64,000 nucleotides of DNA, from the NCBI RefSeq assembly GCF_000002985.6, contig NC_003283.11, positions 18,415,501 to 18,479,500 of the forward strand. The letters run 5' to 3'. Under the pieces are notes generated by a model. The model searched no databases, had not been told where the DNA came from, and saw nothing but the letters and a program-made list of their open reading frames with translations. Source of the DNA: Caenorhabditis elegans (taxonomy: Eukaryota; Nematoda; Chromadorea; Rhabditida; Rhabditidae). This document shows, piece by piece, positions 42,814 to 53,988 of this stretch. The position numbers and the translations under genes are program-made. Position 1 is the first letter of the stretch. Each line of letters opens with the position of its first letter.

Positions 42814-45731
42814 TCAAACAAATTGATGTGTAGAACAGGCAACGGAGTACACCACCCCATCTCGGGCTTTGATCACATTTTTCGTAAATTGGGTACGGAA
42901 ATCTTTTTTTATATGATATCCATCACTTGGGAGCAACTTTTGGAGCAATCTAAAAGTTTTTTTTATTTAAAAATTTTTTTATTTTTTTAAATAATTTTTT
43001 TATTTTAATTTATTTTAATTTTTCAAAAAATGTTGGACTCGGCCTTTTTTAACGTAATTTTTCAAATTCAGCATGCCCTCCCGGTCAATTTAAGGATAAT
43101 CATGACATGTTTCTGATAACTTTGAAATTTTGGAGAGCCCAGAGAAACGAGACACTCTCGTTGTCTGCGTCCTCTCTCTTTTTCAGTTGGGCGCAAAAAC
43201 CACCGTATCTCAGCGAATATTGCGGTGGGACCCATGTTGAATATATTTTTCAAAATCAGAAAATTAAGACAAATTGATTGAGTATATTTTTGAATGTTTT
43301 TGAAAAAAAAATTTGCGACATTTTTGAAATTTTTTCAAAAAACTTGATTTTTCAAGCAAATTTAACAATTTCTTATCAAACATTTATCTCCCAACATACC
43401 TCTCCACATCTTTATTAACATCCGGGTACCAGAAAATCAACTTCTCAAAACTTGCAAAATCCGGAATACTTTTCATCATATCCGCCATTAAAACCTCCGC
43501 AACTTCCACATTTTCAGCATAAAACGGTGCAGCGCAAAGCCGGTTTAGGTTGACCACTCGGATAGTACAGTAACCCACAATTTTCTGGTTGCTGTCAAAT
43601 GCGATCTGGAAGAAGTTTTGAAATTTTGAAAATTTCGGAAGTTTTTCGGTTTTTGGGGGTCTCGCCAGGAAAAGTTTTGGGGTACAGTAGTTTTTGATAA
43701 TTTTTTTCAAAATTTTTATGGATTTAGTTTAGAAATGTATTTTGTACATTTTGAATGTAAAATACGCTTATATATTGCATTTTAACAATGTTATAAAATT
43801 TGAAATTTTGGAAAAAATTCTAAAACTTAAAAAAAAAAAAAAAAAAAATTAAAAAAAAAAAATTTTTAGAGTCCCGCCAGGAAAAGTCTTGGGGTACTGT
43901 AATTTTTCATGATTTGTTTCAAAATGTTTTTGAATTTAGTTTAGAAATGTATTTTGTACAATTTGTATGTCAATTTAGCTTATAGATTGTATTTTGAGCA
44001 ATGTTATAGTTTTTGAAATAATAATAATATATAACAATGTTATAGTTTTTGAAAAAAAAGAGTTTTGGAAAAATTTATAAAATTTTTCTAAAAAATTTTG
44101 AAGTCCCGCCAGGAAAAGTCTTGGGGTACTGTAGTTTTTGATGGTTTTACTAATATTTTTTTAGACTAATGTTAATTAATGTATGTTTTGCAAACTGTAT
44201 TAAAAATTAGCTTAATTGCTATATTTCAAAGGAAGTTATGAATTTTTGAAGATAACAAAAAAATTTCCTTAAAATTTTTTTGGATTTTTTTCCGAAAATT
44301 CAACAAATTCTGGGGCTCATTTTTTCCAGATTCATTTTAAATATTTTCTGCCCGAAACTCACTCTAGTATAAACCTGATCCTGTTGAAACCAGTTTCTCA
44401 TGAGTTTCTTGCGATTTCGGGTGCAAATTGTTAGGTCATAGGCTTCTAGCTGAGCTTCACCCACCTCTTTCCAGTCCTGAAAACTTGTTAATTTTAGAAT
44501 TAGAGCCCTATTGGGTTAAAATTTGAATTGAGCAGATTTTTCTGATCAGTTTGAGTATAACTGTGATGACAATTTTGAAAATTCGAAAAATTAAAGAAAA
44601 AAATTAAATGAAAATTTTTTTGAAAAAATTTTTCCAAATTTTTAAAACTTTTTTTTCAATTTTTTGGTTTTTTAATTACCCAAACAATTACGTTCTTACT
44701 CAATTTTCATACCTTTGTAACATATTTCTCCGTCAAATCCGCTGAAATTCTCATTTTTCCCGGCTCAATTTCTGCTTCCATATGCCAAAACGGGAGCATT
44801 TCCTTGAATCCAAAAGTGGTGGCGTACTTTTCAGACATGTCCACTGCTGAAAATCTATATGAATGTAAGAGGAAACTGTGAAAATCAGAAAATTAGAAAA
44901 GTTTTAAAAAATTCGAAAAAAAAAAAAAAAAAAAATATCAAGATTTTTTTTCCAAAAATTAACAAAATTATACTCATTGTGACCGTCTCAATTTTTTGAT
45001 TTAAAATTTTCAATTAAATAGCTAAAATTGACCCACCAGCTGTCAGAACGCAATTTCCGTCCCCCACAATACCCATCATCGCCTTGAAAACCGGCAATCC
45101 GTGTCCTTTCCCACGATATTCTTCCTTACAGTAATACAGACCAATTGAGTAGAGTGAAGCCTCATTTTCAGCATCCCACCGTGCCAAACACCCGCCAGCA
45201 ACAAAGTTTTCATGGGGTTCTGAAAAAATTTTTGGGGAAATTTCAAGTTTTCCGCAGTTTCCTAGTTTAAAATTGGTGTTATCCTATTACTCTCACCGAA
45301 AAAAAATATTTTGCCCGTAGTGGGGGTCGAACCCATGACCCTTACACTGTAGCCATTCATGTTAGCCACTGCGCCAGCGCAGACAGCTAGAGTGTCTCGT
45401 TTCTCTGCGCTCTCTCGAAATTTCAAAATTATCAGAAATACGTCATGATTATACTTAAAATTACCGGGAAAACCTGCTGAATTGGAATTTTATAGTTGAA
45501 AATCAAAATGGCGAGAAATAAAAAATTTCCAATTTTTTTAAATTTTTTAAAATTTGTTATGTTTTTAAACTCACTTTTCTCCTTATCAACAACTGCAATA
45601 AACCAATATTCATCAAAATTTTCCGAATAAAATCGATAATCATATGGTTGATGAGCCCAGCCATTGAGCTCCCCAGATAAGTTGATAAGTTGGTCGAAAA
45701 CTTGTTGCGGTGGGTTTATTACTAATTCCAT
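42814..45731 (-). CDS. GNAT-type N-acetyltransferase, nematode-specific family, gene 1
   Basis: Six exons: 45731..45575, 45219..45037, 44846..44713, 44476..44363, 43605..43400 and 42949..42814, giving 309 aa. All splice sites are GT-AG and every exon length equals that of the plus-strand paralogue. Exon 2 holds the acetyl-CoA-binding loop EEYRGKGHG (R-x-x-G-x-G type) after a beta strand with ARWDAENEASLYSIGLYYC. Exon 5 has KIVGYCTIRVVNLNR, and exon 6 ends with YSVACSTHQFV. The start MELVINPPQQVFDQLI is shared with the paralogue. The fold assignment is from the motif; the substrate is unknown. I think this is the family annotated as DUF1248/YitH-like in C. elegans, but cannot confirm that here. 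Intron 5 carries three copies of a GTCCCGCCAGGAAAAGTCTT repeat. Confidence 0.82.
43134..43172 (+). repeat. Dispersed CGCAGAGAAACGAGACACTC repeat, copy 10
   Basis: Lies in antisense in the last intron of the minus-strand acetyltransferase gene. Confidence 0.85.
45315..45378 (-). repeat. tRNA-derived sequence
   Basis: On the minus strand it shows CAGTGGCTAACATGAATGG (A-box-like) and GGGTTCGACCCCCA (B box/T-arm), but no 5' acceptor half pairs with TACGGGC. It is fused directly to a copy of the dispersed 40-bp repeat. Confidence 0.6.
45379..45419 (-). repeat. Dispersed CGCAGAGAAACGAGACACTC repeat, copy 11
   Basis: Abuts the tRNA-derived sequence; lies in intron 1 of the minus-strand acetyltransferase gene. 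Confidence 0.9.
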
Positions 45732-46321
45732 TGTGGTGAAAATTCTGAAATATTATAAAAAGTGATACGAAATATGAGAAAAAAAAACGAAAAAAAGATG
45801 TTAGAAAATTTTCAATTTTTTTTTATTTTCGAAAAATTCAAAAATTTGTATTCTAATTTTTGCAAAAAATTTAAAATTTCAAAATAAATGAAAAAACAAA
45901 TAAAAATCGTTGAAAACTACAAAAAAGTGATCATTAGACTCAATTTGCCCTTATCAGTCTCACAATCAGAAAAAAAAAATCATCGAAAAGATCTAATACA
46001 ATGATAAGATTTTATGTGATCGGTGACCTTTGACCAACTGATAAAAAATGCTATAGACAGAAGAAACATAGAAAAAGTAAAAAAAAATTGCGGGAAAAAA
46101 GTGCAAAGATTCAGTGATGATATTTTGAACTTTACACACTATTGCAATGATCAGAGAGATTGTGCAATTTTTCGTGATTTTCATTTTATCAGTGATGCAA
46201 TGTGCCTTTTTCTCATAGAAATCTCATTATTATACCTTACAAAAATTACTTTAATATCCCTACTTATCACGGAGATATAGGAGTTTTAAGTTTGCGGGCT
46301 CAAATTTGAAAGTTTTGGAAA

Positions 46322-46398
46322 AATGGGTCGCGTTAGCTCAGGTGGGTAGAGGGATGGCGTCGGGGCAGAGGTCCGGGGTTCGAGTCCCCGGTGGGGTA
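46322..46398 (+). repeat. tRNA-derived sequence
   Basis: A box TTAGCTCAGGTGGGTAGAGG and B box GGGGTTCGAGTCCCCG are perfect. The anticodon region is too long and the acceptor halves do not pair, so it is not a functional tRNA gene. Confidence 0.65.
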
Positions 46399-46610
46399 TT
46401 TAATTTTTGTTAGGAGCTGCGAGTTTATTCAACAAAAAAGTTTTGATCAGAAGTTGGAAATTTAGGTATTTTTCACCAAAAAATTCTGAACATGAGCAAA
46501 TAATTTGCTCCAATGTTTCCAGATCAGAAAATCAACCCAAATTTCAGATTCTCCATGAAATTTTAATGCTTAAACACCCAGCATACCACTAGTTTTCTCA
46601 AATTTAAAAA

Positions 46611-46686
46611 TGGGTCGAAGTGGCTCAGGTGGGTAGAGGGATGACTATGGGGAAATGGGTCCGGGGTTCGAGTCCCCGAGAGGTAA
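46611..46686 (+). repeat. tRNA-derived sequence
   Basis: Close relative of the copy at 46322: GTGGCTCAGGTGGGTAGAGG and CCGGGGTTCGAGTCCCCG, 290 bp downstream in the same orientation. Confidence 0.65.
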
Positions 46687-47314
46687 ATAGTTTTTGTTCG
46701 GTTTTTTTTTTGAACTTGTTTAGTGTAAAATTTCGGAAAATTCTAGATAGTTTTGTTTTTTTTTGAAATTTTATTTTTTATTTTTCAACCTTTTCAGTAT
46801 TAGCTACTTTTTTTTCACTTTGGGCTTAATTTATCAGTTCAAACACTAAGGTTTCGCTAAGATTACCCAATTTTCGATCACTATTGCACAATATTATCAC
46901 ACTCTCATCGGATATAAAGTCATTCGATTTCCAAACTTTTTTAGCAGTTTTTCCAATTTTTCTCGTGCTTTTTTCTACAATAAAGTGACGGTATAAAAAT
47001 CAAATCACTAATTTTCTTATCATTAGTGATAATAAGGGGAAATTCATTGAAACAATTGCCATTTTGGTCGGGGGGAAAATGATGAAATTTTCAGTTTTTT
47101 TGCGATAAAAGCTACGAGTGTAGTAGTTTTATGCACATTATTGGCAATTATTGAAATTTTAAGAATTATTGATTTTTTTTTCAAAATTTCAAAAAATCGT
47201 TTTTTTTTTCGAAAATTCCTAAAATAGTCAATTTTCATCCGTTTTTGCTCATTTTTTCTGTATTTTTCATCATTATTTTTTCTAATTTTCAGTTTTTTCC
47301 ACTAGTTTTTTATA

Positions 47315-49820
47315 ATGGAGTTAGTGATAAACCCACCGCAACAAGTTTTCGACCAGCTCATCGACTTGGCCGCAGAAACTAACGGCTGGGCTCATCAAGC
47401 GTATGATTATCGATTTTATTCTACGAGTTATGATGGATATTGGTTTGTTACGGTTATTGATAAAGAAAAGGGTAAAGTTTAAATAAGAATTTGGAATTTT
47501 GTAAAAAAAAATTTTTTTTGGGAATTTTGAAAAAAAATTGTTTTTTTCAAAAAATCGAAAATTTTAAAATTTTTCGAATTTTATCAAATTGATACAATTT
47601 AGAACCGCCTTAAGCTTGCGGTTTCAAAATCATACAAATTAAATCTCAAAGTACAAAACTGACAGAGTTACGGTAGATACACTTGCCGGAGAGACGCAGA
47701 CAGTCTCGCTTCTCTGCGCTCTCTCAGCGTCGCAATTTCTAATTTATAAAAAATATGTCATTATTATACTTAAATTGACCGAGGGAATATTCTAAATCTG
47801 GAAATTTCAATTTTGAAGCTTTAAATTAAGAATTTCAAAATTTTATTTCAAAAAAAAAATTTTTATTGAAACTTTTTTTCAAAACTTTTTCAAACCTCTG
47901 TAACTTTGTTAGTTTTCAACATTTTCTGAATTCGTTTTTACCAATTATATTCAAATTTTCTATATTTTCAGAAGAATTTAACAACTTGGTAGCAGGAGTT
48001 TCCCTGGCCCGCTGGGACGCTAAAAATGACGGACCCCTCTACTCAATTGGCCTCTACTACTGTAAGGAGGAATATCGTGGAAAAGGCTATGGAAAGCAGG
48101 TTTTTGATGCAATTATGGATATTGTTGGCGATGATACTTGTGCATTGTTCTCTGGTAAGTTTTTTTCGAGAAAAAACCAAAAAATTTCCAGAATATCTGA
48201 TTTTCAGCAGTTAATATGTCGAAAAAGTACTCGGAAGTGTTCGGTTTTGATAACTTGTCTCCTTATTGGATAATGGAAGCTAAAATAGACCCATCTAAGT
48301 TCAAAATTCCAAAAAATTTGGATTCTGACGTCATTGTAAAGGTAATACTCAAAATTTGAATATTTTAAATTTAAAAAAACTGAAAATTTTTTTGAGAATT
48401 TTTTTTTTGAAAATTTTTTTTCAAAACTTTTAATTTTAAATTCACATTCATTTGAATCTCCTGATATTGAACACATTTTTAAATACATTTTCTTGGGTCC
48501 CACCACGCGGTTACGGTAGTTTTTGCACCACCGAGGTGAAAGAGGAGAGGCGCAGACAGCGAGAGTGTCTCGTTTCTCTGCGCTCTCTCCGAATATTCAA
48601 AATTATCAGAATTATGTCATGATTATACTTAAAATGACCGGGAGAACATGCTAAAATTGAATTTTGTACTCAAAAGTTTGAAAATCATATAACTTTCGGG
48701 AAACATTTTTTTTTGAAAAATGTTCAAAAAAAGTTGTTTTTTTCGAATTTTTTTGAAACTTTAAACTTTTTAGAACTATGTCTTATTTATATTCAAATTA
48801 ACCAGAATTTTATGTTAAATTTGTATTTTATTATATCTCACGTCTAATTCCAATATTAAATTATTTCCAGGACTGGAAAGAGGTGGATGAAGCTCAGCTA
48901 GAAGCCTATGACCTGACAATTTGCTCCCGAAACCGCAAAAAAATCATGAGAAATTGGTTTCAGCAGGATGAGGTTTATACCAGGGTATGTTTTGTCTAGA
49001 ATTTTTTTTAAATATTCGATAAATTCAGTAAATCCGATTTTTAATTTTTTTCAAAAAAAAAAACTAAAAATTTCCAAATTCTCAAATTTTCAGGTAGCAA
49101 TAGACAGTAACCAGAAAATTGTTGGTTACTGTACCATCCGAGTCGTCAACCTGAATCGCATCCGGGCTTCACCGTTTTACGCTGAAAATGGAGAAATTGC
49201 AGCCAAATTGCTGGCTGAAACTGTGAAAATTATTCCGAATTTTGAAAAATTCGATCAGCTCAAGTTTTACTACCCATCGGTTAATAAGGAAATGGAGAGG
49301 TATGAAAAAATTAATTTTATTTTAAAAATCAACAAAATTCCAAAAAAAAAAACCGACGAAAAAAAATTCAAAAAAATTTTTTTTGTCAACATTTAGAAGC
49401 TCGTAACTTTTTTTCAAATATGTATTTTTAGCTAAATTTTTTAAATAAAAGATGTTAAATTTACTAATTAACAAATTACACAAAAATAAAATCAAAATCA
49501 TTCAAATCTACAGTACCCCAGGACTTTTCGTGGTGGGACTCAAAAAATGTTTTTTTTTTAATTTTTTGGAAAATTTCAAAAGCTCATAACTTTTTTTCAA
49601 AAAATCTAGAAAGCTAGTAATTTTTTTATTAGATTTCGAGAAAAAAACTCTTACAAAATATCGAAAAATTTAAAACTTTTCCAGTTTGCTCCCAAAATTC
49701 CTGCCAGCCGACGGGTACACTGTTAAGGAGAACAATCGGGTGCAGTTCACCAAGAATTTCATCAAATCCCGGGATGAAGCTGTGTATTCCGTGTCTTGCA
49801 CTACCCATCAATATATTTGA
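47315..49820 (+). CDS. GNAT-type N-acetyltransferase, nematode-specific family, gene 2
   Basis: Exons 47315-47471, 47972-48154, 48208-48341, 48871-48984, 49094-49299 and 49685-49820 give 309 aa, with phases and exon lengths identical to gene 1. Motifs: MELVINPPQQVFDQLIDLA start, VAGVSLARWDAKNDGPLYSI strand, EEYRGKGYGKQVF acetyl-CoA loop, DWKEVDEAQLEAYDLTICSR, VGYCTIRVVNLNR, and LPADGYTVKENNRVQFTKN near the end. All introns are GT-AG; no break is visible. Introns 1 and 3 carry the dispersed 40-bp repeat, and intron 5 carries a single copy of the CCCAGGACTTTTCGTGG repeat that is triplicated in gene 1. Soluble enzyme expected; substrate unknown. Confidence 0.85.
47690..47728 (-). repeat. Dispersed 40-bp repeat, copy 12 (internally shortened)
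   Basis: GAGACGCAGACAGTCTCGCTTCTCTGCGCTCTCT: the central GCGAGAGTG is missing. Confidence 0.75.
48548..48590 (-). repeat. Dispersed CGCAGAGAAACGAGACACTC repeat, copy 13
   Basis: Full core in intron 3 of the plus-strand acetyltransferase gene. Confidence 0.9.
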
Positions 49821-49979
49821 AAAATTAGTTTTCAGGTTTTCAGGAAAAAAATTTTGAAAATCAATAAATTTAGATTATTTTTTCAATTTATTTTTTCCAA
49901 TTTCAAAAATAAATATCAATATTTTACTTCTGAAGTTTTGTATATTTCATTAACACAAACAAGAAAAAAAAAGGAAAAC

Positions 49980-50055
49980 CACACCTGGGATTCGAACTCC
50001 GGACCTTTGCCCCATAACCATCCCTCTACCCTACTGAGCCACTGGGACAGCGATT
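49980..50055 (-). repeat. tRNA-derived sequence
   Basis: Minus strand: GTGGCTCAGTAGGGTAGAGG (A box) and GGAGTTCGAATCCC (B box), same family as 46322 and 46611. Confidence 0.65.
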
Positions 50056-50302
50056 TCAAAATTTTGAAATTCAACGCGCAAACTTTGAAAAGCTATATCT
50101 CCGCAATGAAAAAAAATATTAAGATAAATTTTTTTGGTATAATGTATATAATTTTTCGGAAAATATTTTGTTGGTTGGCAATTTTTTTAAAAATTCGCAA
50201 TCTAAGAAGTTATTGGCAAAATAAATACCGAGTGAGAAGTTTCTCATTAACAATTTGAAAGCTTGGAAATAACTGAACACACAAAAAGTTCTGAAACCTC
50301 CG

Positions 50303-50372
50303 AGGGTTGAACCCCGGACCTTTGCCCCATAGTTATCCCTCTACCCTACTGAGCCACTAGGACTAACATTTC
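50303..50372 (-). repeat. tRNA-derived sequence
   Basis: Minus strand: GTGGCTCAGTAGGGTAGAGG and CCGGGGTTCAACCCTCGG. The B box is altered (TTCAACC), so less likely to be transcribed. Confidence 0.6.
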
Positions 50373-50421
50373 GAAATTTTATAACTAACGCGCCACCTTT
50401 AAAAAAAAATGTTTTTATATA

Positions 50422-50775
50422 CACTCAAAAAAAAAACTGCGTGGCGTGTACTGCAGAAAACCTAATATTTAGGCCCCGCCTTTTTCTCGTCCACTCACGG
50501 GGAAAAGGCGGGGTCCGGGACCCCAATCAATATCAGGTCACCGACATCTCACGGATTCCGCGCGCCGCTACGTTTAACTCGCAGCGGGCGGAGACAGCTT
50601 GCCACACCCACAACGAGTTAAACGCAGCGGCGCGCGGAACTCGTCAGATGTCGGCGACCTGATATTGGTTGGGTTCCGAATTTTGCCTTTTCCCCGTGAG
50701 TGGACGATAAAAAGGCGGGGCCTAAATATTAGGTTTTCTGCAGTACACGCCACGCAGTTTTTTATTTTGAGCGTA
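50422..50775. mobile_element. Palindromic MITE
   Basis: Arms of about 165 bp are reverse complements: ACTGCGTGGCGTGTACTGCA with TGCAGTACACGCCACGCAGT, and CTAATATTTAGGCCCCGCC with GGCGGGGCCTAAATATTAG. The GC-rich centre contains GTTTAACTCG...CGAGTTAAAC. No coding capacity. Confidence 0.88.
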
Positions 50776-51084
50776 TGATGCCAACAATTCTGAAAATTTC
50801 AGATAAGTCAAGTTCAGAAAACGTTCACCTTTTTCCCAACAGTCCCGTTTCAAAAGGTCGCCCCCTGAAACATTATTGATCTCCATAAAACGCGCCAGGA
50901 AAACCAATCAATTGTTTCCCATGTATTCCCCGCTCATTCTTCCATTCTCTAACCTCATCATGAGTACGTTGTCGCCTCCTCTAACCGAGTCTATATTAGA
51001 TTCACTAAAAGGCATGGATTTTTTTTTTGTTTGATTTGTGAGTTTTTCTTATTAATTTTACAGTCAGTTTTTATGCTATTTCAG

Positions 51085-52216
51085 AATTTCCCGCTCATTT
51101 TCCTCCAACAAATTATCAACTCACTTGAAATCACTGAACATATTAAATGCACGAATACATGTACAAATAATAGTAGGTTTTCCGAAACCTTTAAGAATCA
51201 AGTTCAGAGCCAGCCACGTGTCAGCCAAACCACGTGGTGTCAAACTGTCTCATTTCAGATCTACAAAAATGCGGGAGAAGAGACGCAGAGTTCTCAACTA
51301 ATTTTGCATGGTTAAGAGCGTGCTGACGTCACAGTTTTGTGGGGAAAAATTCCCGCATTTTTTGTAGATCAAACCGAAATGAAACAGTTTGACACCACGT
51401 ACCAAACTAGAAATTTCTCCTGACTCAGATTGTGTGAAAGTTGTTGGAATCATACATACGAGCTCTAATAATCACCGTAAAACATTTTATATCACTCCTG
51501 GATGTTTGAACTTTACGACAAGAGATTACCTACTTCATTTTGTGGATGTATTTAACAAACCAAATATCGATGTGTTTTATCATTCTGAAAATGGGGATTT
51601 GAATGATGATAACTTGCTAAAAGACATTCCGATTCGAAATTTCATGTGCAATAATTTCAAGAAACCAGAGAAAATCCTGCAACATGCTTCAAACAGCACT
51701 AAAAGTTTGTGGGTAAGAGGTTTTCAACATAAAAGTCATAAAACTACATACATTTTTCAGATTTCCACACAGCTCCCAATGTGTTCTTCAGCTCATCAAA
51801 TTCTGACTAAGAACTTTGAAAAGTTAGCTGCTTGCCTCCCAATTTTTGATCTCAATAGCCTATTGAGCATGACCACCCCCATTATTGAAATACGATCAAC
51901 CAAACGAATCAGAGAGAAAGATCTGAACTTGTTCCTGAAGCATAGGATGTATGGGGTTTCCAACTGCCTTCTGAAGTATTTCAAGATAAGAGCTAAAGAC
52001 TATGAGATTAACCTGAACGGAGAAGCTATTGGTAAAGGTATTTGGTGTCAGAAACAGGCTGAATCTCAAAGAAGAATCTGCAAGTTTGAGGATCCAGTGA
52101 GCGGCGATCCACGAATAACGCTAGTTTACGGTGGCTATAATATTCAGAGAAACGACGGAGTTCGAGCGACGTTTAATTATTCATCGGGTTCTTTTTATTT
52201 GATAGTTTGGGACTGA
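51085..52216 (+). pseudogene. F-box/FBA-type gene interrupted by a MITE
   Basis: After an acceptor at 51084, NFPLIFLQQIINSLEITEH resembles the start of a nematode F-box. The frame is broken at 51231-51400 by a palindromic insertion. The body then continues in another frame: 51401-51715 and, after a 48-nt intron (51716-51763), 51764-52216. The second part has CLPIFDLNSLLSMTTPIIEI and DLNLFLKHRMYG, typical of the F-box-associated FBA_2 domain, and ends YSSGSFYLIVWD, stop. AATAAA lies 15 bp after the stop. The native start exon is unclear (ATG near 50961 possible). Known family role: substrate adaptor for SCF ubiquitin ligase, a hugely expanded C. elegans family. I judge this copy inactivated, unless the MITE is spliced out. 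Confidence 0.65.
51231..51400. mobile_element. 170-bp palindromic MITE inside the F-box gene
   Basis: Ends CACGTGGTGTCAAACTGT and ACAGTTTGACACCACGT, inner arms CTACAAAAATGCGGGA and TCCCGCATTTTTTGTAG. A related copy occurs at 56236-56392. Confidence 0.85.
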
Positions 52217-52443
52217 TGTGTTGTTGGAAAATAAAGACGCACTGATTTTTTTTGCCGTATTTGGTTACATAAGGAAAATCCACGACTGAATAAACGGTAA
52301 TTGCTCCCGGCACGACTGTGGCTCAAATATATACAGGCTAGATGCGACCAACATAAGTGTTGGTCGGAAAGTTTTCTTTTATTTTAAGATATGAACCACT
52401 GTATTATTTTATGAATCAGTCAATGTAACTCTTGGATGTTGAA

Positions 52444-52697
52444 TCATGTGGCCACCGTTTTTTTTTCCAGTTTCAAGCCATCAGTCTGTCTTACACTGCT
52501 TATGTGCATCTCTAGGACTGGTGGCCCGCAATTGTAGGCAAATAGATTCTGACGAGGTGGGTACTGCAAAATTCTACGTTTGAAAAAAATTCTTTAAAAC
52601 CACGAGCACTTACAGATCTTGGATCATAGACATTTTCTGCGAAAAATATTAGGAATAGCAGAAAAATTGTTGTAAAACTCCTCCAGCAATCGGACAT
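52444..52697 (-). CDS. Small secreted peptide, 67 aa
   Basis: Two exons, 52697..52614 and 52563..52444, joined by a 50-nt intron with GTAAGT donor and TTTTGCAG acceptor, phase 0. Residues 1-20 (MSDCWRSFTTIFLLFLIFFA) form a clear signal peptide. The mature part has VYDPRSYPPRQNLFAYNCG, PPVLEMHISSVRQ and a basic end. No family recognised; one or two cysteines only. Could be a neuropeptide-like or epidermal secreted protein, but nothing in the sequence decides this. Confidence 0.55.
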
Positions 52698-53211
52698 TTT
52701 GTTAGAAGGAATCGTTCAGATATGAGAGCTAAAGGACGGTTTACATGGGAAATGATTCATAAAAAATTTGCATTGCATCTAACATGTGAAAATTGTCTGT
52801 ATTTTTCAACTGTATATGTATTATATGTATGTATCATTCAATTCTTACATTTTCAACAAAAACTTTCACACAATAAAAAATCAGGTACTTGTGTAATATA
52901 TACCCCCGCCATTTAAAAAACTAATTTTTTAATTTATAAATTAAAACGTGTGGGCTTTTAGGCTTGGGAAAACACCATTCCTAACGAGGAAAATAGGTAT
53001 AACGTTTAATTAATATGGATAAATTAATGGAAATTTGTTTAATTTTCAAAATGGCGAGAGTATAATACACAAGTACCAAAAATCACAAGGAATATATTAA
53101 GTTGTGTAGCAGCAGCTCTGACAATTTCAAACTCAATATGCAGACCTCTTGTAGTGTATTCGTTAGTTCAGTAATTTTACAGACGATTTGTATTCTCTGT
53201 CCTGGGCCTAA

Positions 53212-53650
53212 TCCAGGAGTGAGCGGCGATCGGCGATCGGCGATCGCCGAGCGCCGTCGGAAAAAATAGTATCGGCGATCGGCAATCGCCGATTGCCGAC
53301 AGGACGAAAAGGGTCGGCGATCGCCGATCGCCGAGTTCATTAGACGGCAATTTTTCTTTTGAAGAAAAACAAGTATTTTTCTTCTTTTCATAATTAACAA
53401 GTTGCAAAATGCACTTATATAACCTCATAATGAACATTTAACACTTGAACAGTGCATTTTCTTTTGTAAAAATCTGAAGTGCAAGAAAATCGCCGAGCGG
53501 CGATCGCCGATTTTTTCAGATTTTCCGGTCGCCGATCGCCGAAGACAAAAATGTTAACGGCAATCGGCGATCGCCAATCGCCGTGTTAAAAATTATTATC
53601 GGCGATCGCCGATCGCCGATTTTTTTCGATCGCCGCTCTCCCCTGGCCTA
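53212..53650. repeat. CGATCG-rich element with terminal inverted repeats
   Basis: Two blocks of overlapping CGGCGATCGCCGATCGCCGA-type words (53221-53335 and 53480-53645) lie around a 140-bp AT-rich centre. The outer ends CCAGGAGTGAGCGGCGATC and GATCGCCGCTCTCCCCTGG are imperfect inverted repeats inside GGCCTAAT-like flanks, so this looks like a MITE whose arms are made of palindromic satellite. Confidence 0.8.
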
Positions 53651-53988
53651 ATCTACAGTATATTAAATTTGGGACAATTATTTGATTAACTTACTGAATT
53701 GCTTGGCCATCCGATTTTAAAGGTTGGATACCACAGTTTTGTCCTGAAGAAAACACGCCGGGAACAGGGCTGGGACCAAAAAAAAGATTGGACCAAAAAA
53801 CAAAAAACAAAAAATTTAAGTTTTTGAAAAACCAAAAAAACCAAAAAAAAAAAAAAATTGAAAATTTCGAAAAACCAAAAAAAAACCAACAAATTTTTGA
53901 TGCTTAAGTTAATTTTTAATGGGGTTATTTAAGTAATGTTGCAAAATGTTTAAAAATACACTTATGACGTCACAACTGTGTTAAAATA

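Larger units (their letters stand above)
45732..47314. other. Divergent intergenic region between the two acetyltransferase genes
   Basis: 1.6 kb of AT-rich DNA between head-to-head start codons, so it must contain both promoters. It holds two tRNA-derived repeats. No TATA or other element is convincing. Several TTATCA/TGATAA (GATA-like) words occur on both strands near 45940-46260 and 46990-47040. Confidence 0.5.

Noticed and set aside
46322-46686. Functional tRNA genes
   Set aside because: A and B boxes are good, but the acceptor halves do not pair and the anticodon arm is too long; treated as tRNA-derived repeats.
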